DNA of 64,000 nt from Ralstonia wenshanensis (GCF_021173085.1 NZ_CP076412.1:1736001-1800000); one strand, 5' to 3'; numbered from the stretch's first letter, positions 46,101-54,159 are shown. Translations and numbers: made by a program. The notes: generated by a model not told the origin, from the letters alone.

Positions 46101-48109
46101 GCCTGTCGATTACGACTCCTCGGCCCCGCCTGGGGCACTCCATGGTGCGGGCCAACATGGCCGGTGCTGGCGCGGCGCTGACCATCGCCGGCTTCCTGCT
46201 CATCGTGTTCCAGTTCATCGCGCTGCATGCGGCGCTGGTGCGCGACGTGCATGTGCAGGCGCGCATCGTGGGCGCCAACAGCGTGGCCGCGCTGCTCTTC
46301 AATGACCGTCGCGCCGCAGAAGAAACCCTGGCCGCGCTGGAGGCCTCGCCGCCGTTGCGTGCGGCAGGTATTTTCAGTGCGCTGCGCAAGCCGTTGGCGC
46401 TGTATCAGCACCACGATGCCGCGCCGGTGCGCGCGCCCGATGCCGCCATGCTGCGCGAGTCGGATGTGTCCACGCTCACCACGCTGGAGGTGGTGGAGCC
46501 GGTGGAGTCGGAGCGCCGCGTGATCGGCTATGTGGTAGTGCGCTCCAGCCTGACCGAGCTGTACATGCAACTGCTCGGCTATGCCGTGCTGACGGTGTCG
46601 GTGGGCATCGGCGCGATGGGTCTGGCGTATCTCGTGATTGCCCGCATGCGCCGTGCGGTGCTGCAGGCAGAGGCGCATCTGGACTACCTCGCCCACATCG
46701 ATTCCGTCACGGAACTGCCGAACCGGCATGCCTTCAACGAGCGCCTGCAGGTGTCGCTCAAGCGCGCGGGTCAGGCGGGTGCAGTGGGGCTGCTTCTGCT
46801 GGATCTGGACAATTTCAAGGTCGTCAACGACACGCTGGGCCACAACAACGGCGACCGCCTGCTGCGCCAGGTTGCGCGGCGGCTGAACGACGTGATCGAC
46901 CAAGCCAACCTGCGTGCCGTGCTGTGCCGCATCGGCGGGGACGAATTTGCGGTGATCGCCGAGCTGTCTGGCCGTGCGCAGATTGCCGACACGGAAGCGG
47001 CAACGCTGGCCGATGGCTTGGCCAAACGCATTCTTGCCGCGTTGGCGGCGCCGTTCGCGCTCGACCTGCATCAGATCTACGTGACGGCGAGCGTGGGCGT
47101 GAGCCTGTATCCGCATGACGCACGCGACGTGCAGGTACTCACGCGCAACGCCGACACGGCGATGTACCACGCCAAAAACCACGGCAAGAACGCAGCCGCG
47201 AGCTTCACGTCGGAGATGGACCAACAGGCGCGCCGCCGCCTGCGCGTGGAAGCCGATCTGCGCCGCGCGCTCGATCGCGAGGAACTGCTGCTGGCCTACC
47301 AGCCGCAGGTGCGCCTGCGGACCGAAGACGCGCACGACGCGGTGCTCTCCAAGGCAAACGTCTATGGCGTGGAAGCACTGGTGCGCTGGCGCCATCCGGA
47401 GATCGGCCTGATCGGGCCCGGCGAGTTCATCGCCGTGGCGGAAGAAACCGGCCTGATCGTGCCGCTCGGCCTATGGGTGCTGCGCACCGCGTGCCAGCAG
47501 GCTGTGCGCTGGATGCGCGAAGACGGCGTCACGCTGCGGGTGGCCGTCAACCTGTCGGCGCGGCAGACGCGCGACCCGGCCCTCGTGGAAAACGTCATGG
47601 ACGTGCTGCGCGAAACCGGCATGCCGCCGAATCAGCTCGAACTCGAAATTACGGAGAGCGTGCTGATGGAAGACATCGAGGCCAACATCGCGCTGCTCGA
47701 ATCCCTGCACGCGGCCGGCATCAGCCTGTCGATTGACGATTTCGGCACCGGGTATTCGTCGCTGGCGTATCTGCAGCGTTTCCCGATCCAGAAGCTCAAG
47801 ATCGACCGCAGCTTCGTGCAGCGCATGCCCGGCGACGGTGAAGCCATTGCCGGCGCGGTGATCGCCATGGCGCATAGCCTGCGCATGCAAGTGGTGGCCG
47901 AAGGCGTGGAAGACCCCGAGCAGCTCGCATTGCTGCGCAACGCCGGATGCGACCTGGGGCAGGGCTATCTGTTCTCGCGCCCGCAGCACGCCGACGCGTT
48001 GATGGCGTGGCTCAACCGGCTGGACAACGTTTCGGACAGCGACATCGCTGCGGACGCCGAGGACGATGCAGTGCCGAGCGGGTCGTTGCCATCGTCGTTG
48101 GCGGGGTAA
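46097..48109 (+). CDS. Membrane GGDEF-EAL c-di-GMP enzyme, YfiN-like
   Basis: The protein has 670 residues. The start (ATG 46097) overlaps the YfiR stop. Two membrane segments (about 20-42 and 158-180) flank a periplasmic CHASE8-like domain, as in YfiN. GGDEF reads RIGGDEFAVI near residue 280, intact at the catalytic site; the usual RxxD inhibitory site upstream is not obvious. EAL is near residue 425 (GVEALVRWRHPE), with later DDFGTGYSSLAYL and LKIDRSFV motifs, so both halves look catalytically competent. It could make or degrade c-di-GMP. A YfiR partner that would hold it in check lies directly upstream, and a receptor is coupled to both. Downstream the next gene is the mqsRA operator. Confidence 0.92.
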   Translation: MSLSITTPRPRLGHSMVRANMAGAGAALTIAGFLLIVFQFIALHAALVRDVHVQARIVGANSVAALLFNDRRAAEETLAALEASPPLRAAGIFSALRKPLALYQHHDAAPVRAPDAAMLRESDVSTLTTLEVVEPVESERRVIGYVVVRSSLTELYMQLLGYAVLTVSVGIGAMGLAYLVIARMRRAVLQAEAHLDYLAHIDSVTELPNRHAFNERLQVSLKRAGQAGAVGLLLLDLDNFKVVNDTLGHNNGDRLLRQVARRLNDVIDQANLRAVLCRIGGDEFAVIAELSGRAQIADTEAATLADGLAKRILAALAAPFALDLHQIYVTASVGVSLYPHDARDVQVLTRNADTAMYHAKNHGKNAAASFTSEMDQQARRRLRVEADLRRALDREELLLAYQPQVRLRTEDAHDAVLSKANVYGVEALVRWRHPEIGLIGPGEFIAVAEETGLIVPLGLWVLRTACQQAVRWMREDGVTLRVAVNLSARQTRDPALVENVMDVLRETGMPPNQLELEITESVLMEDIEANIALLESLHAAGISLSIDDFGTGYSSLAYLQRFPIQKLKIDRSFVQRMPGDGEAIAGAVIAMAHSLRMQVVAEGVEDPEQLALLRNAGCDLGQGYLFSRPQHADALMAWLNRLDNVSDSDIAADAEDDAVPSGSLPSSLAG

Positions 48110-48141
48110 CGTTTCCCGCTTCAAGTCGGTTTCTCGGAATT

Positions 48142-48171
48142 AACCTATTTGGTATACTAACCAAGTAGGTT
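48142..48171. promoter_or_regulatory. mqsRA operator/promoter
   Basis: A 30-base near-palindrome: left arm AACCTATTTGGT (48142-48153), central TATACT and right arm ACCAAGTAGGTT (48160-48171), so that the arms pair except at one or two positions. It contains AACCT/AGGTT half-sites like those bound by E. coli MqsA, and the perfect -10 candidate TATACT (48153-48158) sits inside the dyad. It is 12 bases before the mqsR ATG, so MqsA binding would block the promoter. Confidence 0.8.
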
Positions 48172-48183
48172 AAGTTGGCGCGC

Positions 48184-48483
48184 ATGGAAAAACGTACGCC
48201 ACACGCCAAACTGTCGCTCGTTCGCGAACTGATCCGATCCGGCAGCGTGCGCGCGACACGCAGTGCATACGAGGGAGCGCTCGAGCTAGGTATCACGGAT
48301 CTGGCGGGCATGTGCGCAGTCGTCATGACGCTGACGCCGCACTGCTTCTACAAAAGCATGACGACCCATGCCGACCACCGCGTGTGGCAAGACGTCTATC
48401 ACGCCAAGGCGCGCGGGCAAGACATCTACCTGAAGCTGACCGTTGTTGATGGTGTGCTGATCGTTTCCTTCAAGGAGCTTTGA
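48184..48483 (+). CDS. mqsR: MqsR-family mRNA interferase toxin
   Basis: The protein has 99 residues from the ATG at 48184 (MEKRTPHAKLSLVRELIRSG), close in length and sequence to E. coli MqsR. Conserved segments are FYKSMTT with the catalytic lysine, VWQDVY with the active-site Gln, and IYLKLTVVDGVLIVSFKE with the Tyr. MqsR is a RelE-fold ribosome-independent ribonuclease that cuts at GCU sites. The stop is 3 bases before the mqsA start, giving the toxin-first order of the family. Expression is expected to be controlled by the dyad overlapping the promoter. I see no sign of decay. Confidence 0.93.
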   Translation: MEKRTPHAKLSLVRELIRSGSVRATRSAYEGALELGITDLAGMCAVVMTLTPHCFYKSMTTHADHRVWQDVYHAKARGQDIYLKLTVVDGVLIVSFKEL

Positions 48484-48485
48484 CC

Positions 48486-48887
48486 ATGAAATGCCCGAGC
48501 TGTGGTGCCGCCGAGCTGATTCATGACACACGCGATGTGCCATACGTCTACAAGGGCGAGGCCACTGTCATCCCCTCTGTGACGGGAGATTTCTGCCCGG
48601 CATGCGATGAAATTGTGCTCGAACGCGGCGAGGGCGACCGATATGGCGAGCTGGTGTCCGCCTTCCAGCGCCAGGTGAATTCAGCCTACATTGACCCCGC
48701 CTACATCGCGACTGTGCGTCGCAAACTGAATCTGGACCAGCGCGAGGCCGCCGAGATTTTTGGTGGCGGCGTCAATGCGTTCTCGCGCTATGAAACCGGT
48801 AAGACGAAGCCGTCTCTGGCGCTGGTGAAACTCTTGAAGCTTCTCGACCACCACCCCGATCTGCTGGCTGAAATCAAGACGGCTTGA
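48486..48887 (+). CDS. mqsA: MqsA-family antitoxin with zinc finger and HTH
   Basis: The protein has 133 residues from the ATG at 48486. The N-terminal zinc site is formed by CPSC (residues 3-6) and CPAC (near 37-40), and this domain binds the toxin. The C-terminal XRE-type helix-turn-helix reads KLNLDQREAAEIFGGGVNAF, with NAFSRYETGKTKPS as the recognition region. Both parts match E. coli MqsA. It neutralises MqsR and represses the operon. The pair looks intact. An intrinsic terminator follows. Confidence 0.93.
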   Translation: MKCPSCGAAELIHDTRDVPYVYKGEATVIPSVTGDFCPACDEIVLERGEGDRYGELVSAFQRQVNSAYIDPAYIATVRRKLNLDQREAAEIFGGGVNAFSRYETGKTKPSLALVKLLKLLDHHPDLLAEIKTA

Positions 48888-48901
48888 TCGCCCCAAAAGA
48901 A

Positions 48902-48927
48902 AAGCCCGCCAATGTGCGGGCTTTTTT
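48902..48927 (+). terminator. Intrinsic terminator of mqsRA
   Basis: AAAGCCCGC and GCGGGCTTT form a strong stem around CAATGT, followed by further Ts. It lies between convergent genes and the A-run on the left also allows it to work for eamA. Confidence 0.9.
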
Positions 48928-48947
48928 TCGAGCACCATCGGGCACGT

Positions 48948-49835
48948 TCAAGCAGCCGCCCGCCGCGCCGCGCGCGTCGCCCCGGCCGTCAGCACCACCA
49001 CCGCCGCCAGGATGATGCCCGTCGCGCCCAGCGTTTGCGGCGCGACGATTTCATCGGCCAGCCACGCGCCCATCAACAGGGCGATGGGCGGGTTCACATA
49101 CACATAGCTTGTCGCCATGACGGTGGACACGCGCTCTACCAGCGCCATGTAGGCGGTGAATGCGATGGCCGAGCCGAACACCACAAGGTAGCCCCATGCA
49201 AGCGCGGCATGCATGCCGATGTGCTTGGGCCACGCTTCGCCCGTGATCAGGCTGAGCAGTACGAGCGCCACGCCGCCAAAAGCCATCTCCAATACGAACG
49301 CCGTCATGCCCTTGGGCATGTCGATGCGCTTGGAGAGTTGCGAGCCGAACGACCATGACGCAATGGCGGTGGTCAGCGCCAGCACGCCGACTGTGCTGGC
49401 CTGGAACTCCGCCCCGCGAAACAACACCGCAATCCCGATGCTGCCCAGCGCAATGGCGCCGATCTCATAGGCACGCAGGCGGCCACCGGCCAGCAGCGTC
49501 CACAGCGTGGAGAACAGCGGCATCGACGCGATCATCACCGTGGTCGCACCCGACGAGATGGTCTGCTCGGCCACCGCCGTCATGCCCATGCCGCCCACCA
49601 GCATGAAGGCGCCGATCAATGCGCAGTTGCGGACTTGTCGCGCGGTCGGCCGATCTTCCGGCTGCTTGCGCTGGCGCAGGATGACCAGCGGAGCGAGCAG
49701 CAACGCTGCAGCCAGAAAGCGCGAGCCCATCATCAGGAAGGGCGGCAGATCGGTCAGCGCAAAGCGGATGGCGAGATACGTTGTGCCCCACACCACGTAG
49801 GTGATGAGCAGGCACAGGGCGATGAAGGGGGACAT
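48948..49835 (-). CDS. EamA-family (DMT) transporter
   Basis: The protein has 295 residues from the ATG at 49835. Ten hydrophobic segments form two EamA repeats, the first opening TYVVWGTTYLAIRFALTDLP and the second near TTAIASWSFGSQLSKR. The family exports amino acids, metabolites or drugs. The substrate cannot be read from sequence. The gene is convergent with mqsA across a shared terminator, and its upstream region contains the 21-base repeat array, which starts 119 bases before its ATG. Confidence 0.87.
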   Translation of the reverse strand: MSPFIALCLLITYVVWGTTYLAIRFALTDLPPFLMMGSRFLAAALLLAPLVILRQRKQPEDRPTARQVRNCALIGAFMLVGGMGMTAVAEQTISSGATTVMIASMPLFSTLWTLLAGGRLRAYEIGAIALGSIGIAVLFRGAEFQASTVGVLALTTAIASWSFGSQLSKRIDMPKGMTAFVLEMAFGGVALVLLSLITGEAWPKHIGMHAALAWGYLVVFGSAIAFTAYMALVERVSTVMATSYVYVNPPIALLMGAWLADEIVAPQTLGATGIILAAVVVLTAGATRAARRAAA

Positions 49836-49954
49836 GACGGGACCTCTGCGAGGAAGTCCCGATGCTACTCAACGCCGGCTCATGCGCAAAACGAGTTTTG
49901 TTATCGCTCGTTGTGAGCGGCGTTAGCAAGCAAGTGAGCTGAGGCGTATGCGAG

Positions 49955-50225
49955 GTTTGAGACCTCAATCGCCGTGTTCCGAACCTCGCAATCGGGGTTA
50001 CGAACCCGGCGTGCCGAGTGTTGAACCCCATGCATGGCGTTCAGAACCTCAATGTCGGCGTTCGAACTACGAGATATCGAGGTTCAGAACGCCACCCGTC
50101 ACGTTCCGAACGCCAACGGTGGAGTTCGGAACCTCAAGCGCGGCGTCCGGAACCGCAAGCGTGGAGTGTTGGCACCCCAAGTGTCGAGTTCAGAACGCCA
50201 AGCCTGACGTTCCGAACCTTGGTGG
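49955..50225. repeat. Array of 13 degenerate 21-base units with GTTCNGAAC core
   Basis: Units begin at 49955, 49976, 49997, 50018, 50039, 50060, 50082, 50103, 50124, 50145, 50166, 50188 and 50209, so the period is 21 except for two units of 22. Most start with GTTC-N-GAAC or a one- or two-base variant (for example GTTCCGAAC, GTTCAGAAC, GTTCGGAAC), itself a small palindrome. The remaining 12 bases vary but often carry CTCAA or GCCA and a G/C-rich end. The last unit ends four bases before the rhodanese stop. It fills most of the gap between the rhodanese stop and the eamA start. Confidence 0.9.
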
Positions 50226-50229
50226 CCCT

Positions 50230-51870
50230 TCAGATGACCCGGAAGCCGTGCGTGCCATCGCGCCGCAACTGCTCCACCAGACCGAACTCCCAGTCCAGAT
50301 ACCCCTGCATCGCCGTGCGCGGGGCGCTCGTGCCTTCATACGGGCGACGGTACCGGTCGATGCGGTTTGATGCGAGGCGGGTCTCGCCGGTTTCAACGGG
50401 CAGGCCGGCGGCCACCCATGCCGTGGTGCCTCCGTCCAGCACCCACACCTCGGCCTGGGTCAGCTTGGCAAGATCGGCGGCGGCAAAACGGGCGAGCTGG
50501 CTGCAGCCGCACGTCAGCACGTAGCGGCGTGCCGCCGGGATGCGCGCAAGCGCCGCGGGCAAATCCGAGCGCACGGCAAACCACGCGCCCGGAATATGCC
50601 GCGCAACGTAATTGGCGCTGCGTGTGACGTCGATGACGGCGGTGTCGCCCGCTTCCAGCCAGCCGGCCAGGGCGCGGGCGTCGACCGTGCGCGCGGCGGG
50701 AGGTTGGGGAGCGGGTGTCTGCCATGTACCGGTGACGCTGCGCTCGCTGGCGCAGACCGGATCTACGACATAGACCTCCCAGCCCATTTGCGCGAGCCAC
50801 GAGGCGGACATGTCGGCGCGCACGCCGTCGTCATCGGCCAGGACGATGCGGGCGCCGCGCACGGCGGCGGTGTGGTCGGTTTCCTGCACGAGCTGGCCGC
50901 CGGGCGCGCTCGCAAAGCCGGGCAGATGGCCGGCGGCATATTCCTCGGGCGTGCGGACGTCGAGCTTGTAGACCGTGCGGTCCGGCGCCTCCAATTTGGC
51001 AACGTCAGCCAGCGCTATGCGCGGCACGTTGGCGCGCTCAGCCACGGCGCGTGCATCGGCCTGGGCTTGCGCGCGTGTTTCGGCGGACACGTCCAGCGGG
51101 TGACGGCGGCTGGCGCCATGGTCCAGCACTTGGTCGGCCAGCAGCCAGCCGATGGTGCCGTTGCGCAGTGCCGCCACCGGGTTTGGAATACCGGCATTCA
51201 CGAGCGATTGCGTGCCGATGATGCTGCGCGTGCGACCCGCGCAATTGACGATGACCTGCGTGCTCGGGTCGGGCGCCAGCTCGCGGATGCGCAGCACCAG
51301 CTCTGCACCCGGCACGCTCGTCGCCGTGGGGATGCTCATGGTCTGAAATTCTTCATAGCGACGCGCATCGACGATCACCACGTCGCGCTTGGCGTCGAGC
51401 AGCGCTTTGACCTCCTGCGCGCTGAACGACGGCGTATGGCGGTGCGCCTCGACGTATTCGCCGAAGGCCTTGCTGGGGACATTCACGTCTTGGAACACCT
51501 CGCCGCCGGCGGCGCGCCAGCCATCGAGGCCACCTTCGAGCAGGTACACGCGCGTGTAGCCGAGTTCGGCCAACTTGGCCGCCGCTTGCGGGGCGAGGTC
51601 CACGCCATCGTGCACGCCGTACAGCACGATCAAGGTATCGCGGCGCGGAATGCGCGACCACGCTTCCAGCTCCAGCCGGGAGAGCGGCAAGTTGGCCGCC
51701 CACAGCGGATGCGCCTGGGCGTACGGGTCTTCCTCGCGGACGTCGACCAGCGCGATCTCCTTGCGGGCCAGCAGGGCGGCGCGCACGTCGGCATACGCGA
51801 GCGTCGGGACATGGGTTTCGGCCAGCGGTGCAGCGACCGGCGATTCGATGGCGTCGATGGTGGTGCTCAT
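50230..51870 (-). CDS. Multi-domain rhodanese sulfurtransferase
   Basis: The protein has 546 residues from the ATG at 51870. It comprises four rhodanese-like domains. Domain 2 (about 145-235) has an active-site cysteine in VIVNCAGRTRSI near 210. Domain 4 (about 395-480) has one in LTCGCSQLARF near 453. Domains 1 and 3 lack cysteine at the matching loop (IVLYGVHDGVDL and IVLADDDGVRAD), so they are probably structural. Rhodaneses move sulfane sulfur to thiol acceptors. The start overlaps the stop of the thiol dioxygenase (ATGA), so the two work in a joint step of organic sulfur oxidation. This pairing is known for thiol dioxygenases of beta-proteobacteria that degrade mercapto-acids. Confidence 0.87.
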   Translation of the reverse strand: MSTTIDAIESPVAAPLAETHVPTLAYADVRAALLARKEIALVDVREEDPYAQAHPLWAANLPLSRLELEAWSRIPRRDTLIVLYGVHDGVDLAPQAAAKLAELGYTRVYLLEGGLDGWRAAGGEVFQDVNVPSKAFGEYVEAHRHTPSFSAQEVKALLDAKRDVVIVDARRYEEFQTMSIPTATSVPGAELVLRIRELAPDPSTQVIVNCAGRTRSIIGTQSLVNAGIPNPVAALRNGTIGWLLADQVLDHGASRRHPLDVSAETRAQAQADARAVAERANVPRIALADVAKLEAPDRTVYKLDVRTPEEYAAGHLPGFASAPGGQLVQETDHTAAVRGARIVLADDDGVRADMSASWLAQMGWEVYVVDPVCASERSVTGTWQTPAPQPPAARTVDARALAGWLEAGDTAVIDVTRSANYVARHIPGAWFAVRSDLPAALARIPAARRYVLTCGCSQLARFAAADLAKLTQAEVWVLDGGTTAWVAAGLPVETGETRLASNRIDRYRRPYEGTSAPRTAMQGYLDWEFGLVEQLRRDGTHGFRVI

Positions 51871-52514
51871 GATGCAGGCGTGTCCTTGGAACGGTCCCAG
51901 AGATTGGGCAGATGGGTATTCGAATAGCCGGAGACGAAAGGCTTGCGCTCGCCGTCTTCCGTATAGACGGAGCGGTGGATGCCGCCGATGTTGCCGCCGT
52001 ACACGTGGATGCTGATCGACGTGCGATCGTCAAAGGCGTTGTGCACGCGGTGGATGTCGCCCACGCGCGGCGAGACGTGCTCCACAGCGCCGGGCTCCAG
52101 GCGGATGGCGGGTCCGTCCGGTTGGGGTTTGCCTTGTGCGTCGAGCTTGAACGGTTGCGAGTATTCAGCGCCGCGCAGCATGCCGATCAGGCCCCACGTG
52201 GTGTGGTCGTGAATGGGTGTGCGCTGACCCGGGCCCCAGACAAAGCTGACGATGGAAAAGCGCTCGCCCGAATCGGCATGCAGCAGGAACTGCTGGAAGT
52301 GCTCGGGGTGCGGCTGCGCGTATTCAGCGGGTAGCCAGTCGTCTCGCGCGACAAGCGCGCCGAGCAGTGCGCCGGCGCTCGCGAGGATCTCGGCTTCGGT
52401 CGGCTGCTGATCCAGCAGGCGCGACAGAGCGGTCACGAAATCACGCAGCGGCACCGTGGACTGGGGTTGTGCGGATGCCGCAGCGGACACGGCAGCGCGG
52501 GCAGGCGTGCTCAT
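51867..52514 (-). CDS. Cysteine/3-mercaptopropionate-type thiol dioxygenase
   Basis: The protein has 215 residues from the ATG at 52514, with AGGAA upstream; a longer frame to 52646 is not family-like. The cupin core keeps the iron-binding histidines: PIHDHTTWGLIGMLRGAE and VSPRVGDIHRVHN, and ISIHVYGGNIGG. These enzymes oxidise a thiol to a sulfinic acid with O2. The HDHTTWG pattern fits the bacterial cysteine/3-mercaptopropionate dioxygenase family. Which thiol is used is not settled by the sequence. It overlaps the rhodanese start by four bases. Confidence 0.85.
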   Translation of the reverse strand: MSTPARAAVSAAASAQPQSTVPLRDFVTALSRLLDQQPTEAEILASAGALLGALVARDDWLPAEYAQPHPEHFQQFLLHADSGERFSIVSFVWGPGQRTPIHDHTTWGLIGMLRGAEYSQPFKLDAQGKPQPDGPAIRLEPGAVEHVSPRVGDIHRVHNAFDDRTSISIHVYGGNIGGIHRSVYTEDGERKPFVSGYSNTHLPNLWDRSKDTPAS

Positions 52515-52764
52515 CGGCAAGTTCCTGATGTGGGGTTCTGCGCATCTTGCTGGACTTGGGCGGAGGCGTCTACTGAAACCCCTAGTGCCGTGCGGCCGAC
52601 TGGGAGCCGCGCGGAGTTGTCGTGCAGAGCGTGGATTCGGCTGCACAGCACGTCGCGATCGTGTCGATGCTGATCAACGGGGCGATCGATGCATGGTCAA
52701 GGGGCAGGCCGTATTGCCACCCGCGGCGGCTTCCACCTTTGACGCGCGGGCTTCCGCTTGCGGC

Positions 52765-53130
52765 CTAGCGGGCGTTGCCCGAATGGGATTCCGCACTGGG
52801 GCGTGAACCGCCATGCGGGCCAGCGGTACCGGGCGCTTCCGCGACGTTCTTAGGCAGGTTGGTGGCTGGAGTTGTGGCGCCCGGGGCGTTGTTGCCGCCC
52901 TTGCCAAAGCGTGCCGCCAAGCGGTCCTGTACTTCGGTCAGCTGGGCTTGCTCTTGCGCTTTTTGTGCGCGTTCCGTCTCGGCCTGCTTGGCTGCGGCGG
53001 CTTGTTCGGCCGGCGTAGGCGGCGGCAGTTTGCCGTGGGCGGGGTGCGGTAGCGCCACCACGGTCAAGCTGATGGCCATCGCGGCGGGCCACATGGCGGA
53101 ATGTCGGATGTTTTGGCGTGTTTGCGGCAT
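52765..53130 (-). CDS. Hypothetical secreted protein
   Basis: The protein has 121 residues from the ATG at 53130, with AGGAG upstream. A signal peptide runs to about residue 32 (cleavage near HPAHG), followed by Pro/Ala/Gln-rich low complexity: LPPPTPAEQAAAAKQAETER and a charged helical stretch. No conserved domain is seen. The mature protein is probably periplasmic and partly disordered. Function unknown. The 250 bases on its right to the dioxygenase are non-coding. Confidence 0.6.
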   Translation of the reverse strand: MPQTRQNIRHSAMWPAAMAISLTVVALPHPAHGKLPPPTPAEQAAAAKQAETERAQKAQEQAQLTEVQDRLAARFGKGGNNAPGATTPATNLPKNVAEAPGTAGPHGGSRPSAESHSGNAR

Positions 53131-53184
53131 GGCACTCTCCTGGTCGGGACCGCCATGGTTCAGCAAGTGCGGTGCCGCACCAGT

Positions 53185-54081
53185 TCAGCGCCCCTCGGCA
53201 AGCGAGTTGTGCAACACCGTCTTGAGCAGGTTGAACACGGGGTTGTCGTTGTCTTTCCGATAGGCCATCCAGAGTTCGACCGGCTTGGCCGGCGTGGTGC
53301 GCACCGGGCGGTAGACGACGCCCTCGAAGTGCAGCATGGCCGCCGCCGCCGGGATGAGCGCCACGCCGATACCCGCACGCACCAGCGCCAGCATCGAGTG
53401 GATCTGGCTGACGTATTCAACGATGTCGGGCAACACCTCGGCGCGCTCGAACAGGCTACTCACCATCTGGTGGAAATAGCGCGCCTCGTATGGCGAATAC
53501 ATCAGCAGCGGCTGTCCCTCGCAATCGCGCAGGCTGGGGCGTTGCGGCCAGTTGTCGGCTACCGCTTCCGGCAGGGCGATCACCAGCGCTTCCTGCGAGC
53601 ACGGCACGGCAATCAGTTCGCCGTGCTCCACCGGCGGGCGCAGCAGGCCGACGTCGATTTCGCGCGCATCCAGCGCCGAGAGTTGTGCGCCGCTCACCAT
53701 CTCCTTGAGCGTCAATCGCACGCCCGGTGAAGCCGCCCGCACGGCGCTCACCAGCGAAGGCAGCTTCCCGTAGCCGACCGACGCGGTAAAGCCGATCGCC
53801 AACTGCCCGGCAGCGCCCGTGGCCACGCGCCGCGCCGTGGCCGCTGCTTCATCGGCCAGCCGCAGGATGCGCGACGCATCGGGCAGAAAACTGCGGCCCG
53901 CCGCCGTCAGCTTGACCGAGCGGCTGTTGCGCTCCAGCAGCTCTGTGCCAACCTGGTGTTCGAGCAGGCGCACCTGGCGCGACAGGGGCGGCTGCGTCAT
54001 GTGCAGGCGTTCGGCCGCCCGCCCGAAATGCAGTTCTTCGGCCACGGCGACAAAGCAGCGGAGTTGGCTGAGTTCAAACAT
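53185..54081 (-). CDS. LysR-type regulator of the uronate/aldarate operon
   Basis: The protein has 298 residues from the ATG at 54081. The winged helix is MFELSQLRCFVAVAEELHFG, RAAERLHMTQPPLSRQVRLL; the effector domain has GQLAIGFTASVGYGKLPSLV. It is divergent from the lactonase gene and precedes a block of aldarate genes, so it is their likely regulator, sensing glucarate, galactarate or a product. Both probable target promoters carry a shared 70-base block. Confidence 0.88.
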   Translation of the reverse strand: MFELSQLRCFVAVAEELHFGRAAERLHMTQPPLSRQVRLLEHQVGTELLERNSRSVKLTAAGRSFLPDASRILRLADEAAATARRVATGAAGQLAIGFTASVGYGKLPSLVSAVRAASPGVRLTLKEMVSGAQLSALDAREIDVGLLRPPVEHGELIAVPCSQEALVIALPEAVADNWPQRPSLRDCEGQPLLMYSPYEARYFHQMVSSLFERAEVLPDIVEYVSQIHSMLALVRAGIGVALIPAAAAMLHFEGVVYRPVRTTPAKPVELWMAYRKDNDNPVFNLLKTVLHNSLAEGR

Positions 54082-54089
54082 CGATTCAA

Positions 54090-54159
54090 AACCTGTATGG
54101 ATTGAGTCAGTGCTTATCTTGGATGGGAAAGATCGCCGGTGCAAGAATCGGCTCGCCCC
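54090..54159 (+). promoter_or_regulatory. Promoter block A, shared with kdgD promoter
   Basis: The 70 bases align without gaps to 55349-55418, with 42 identical positions by hand count. Shared words are TGTAT, GAGTCAG, CTTGGA and GGTGCAA. The block lies in the divergent LysR/lactonase interval, 41 bases before the lactonase ATG, and probably contains a regulator site. Confidence 0.7.

Noticed and set aside
49955-50225. CRISPR array interpretation of the repeats
   Set aside because: Units are only 21 bases with no distinct unique spacers, repeats are degenerate and no cas gene is near.
49948-50370. 140-codon frame across the repeat array
   Set aside because: Its openness follows from the seven-codon period and its C-terminal part runs antisense to the rhodanese gene, so it is not called as a gene.
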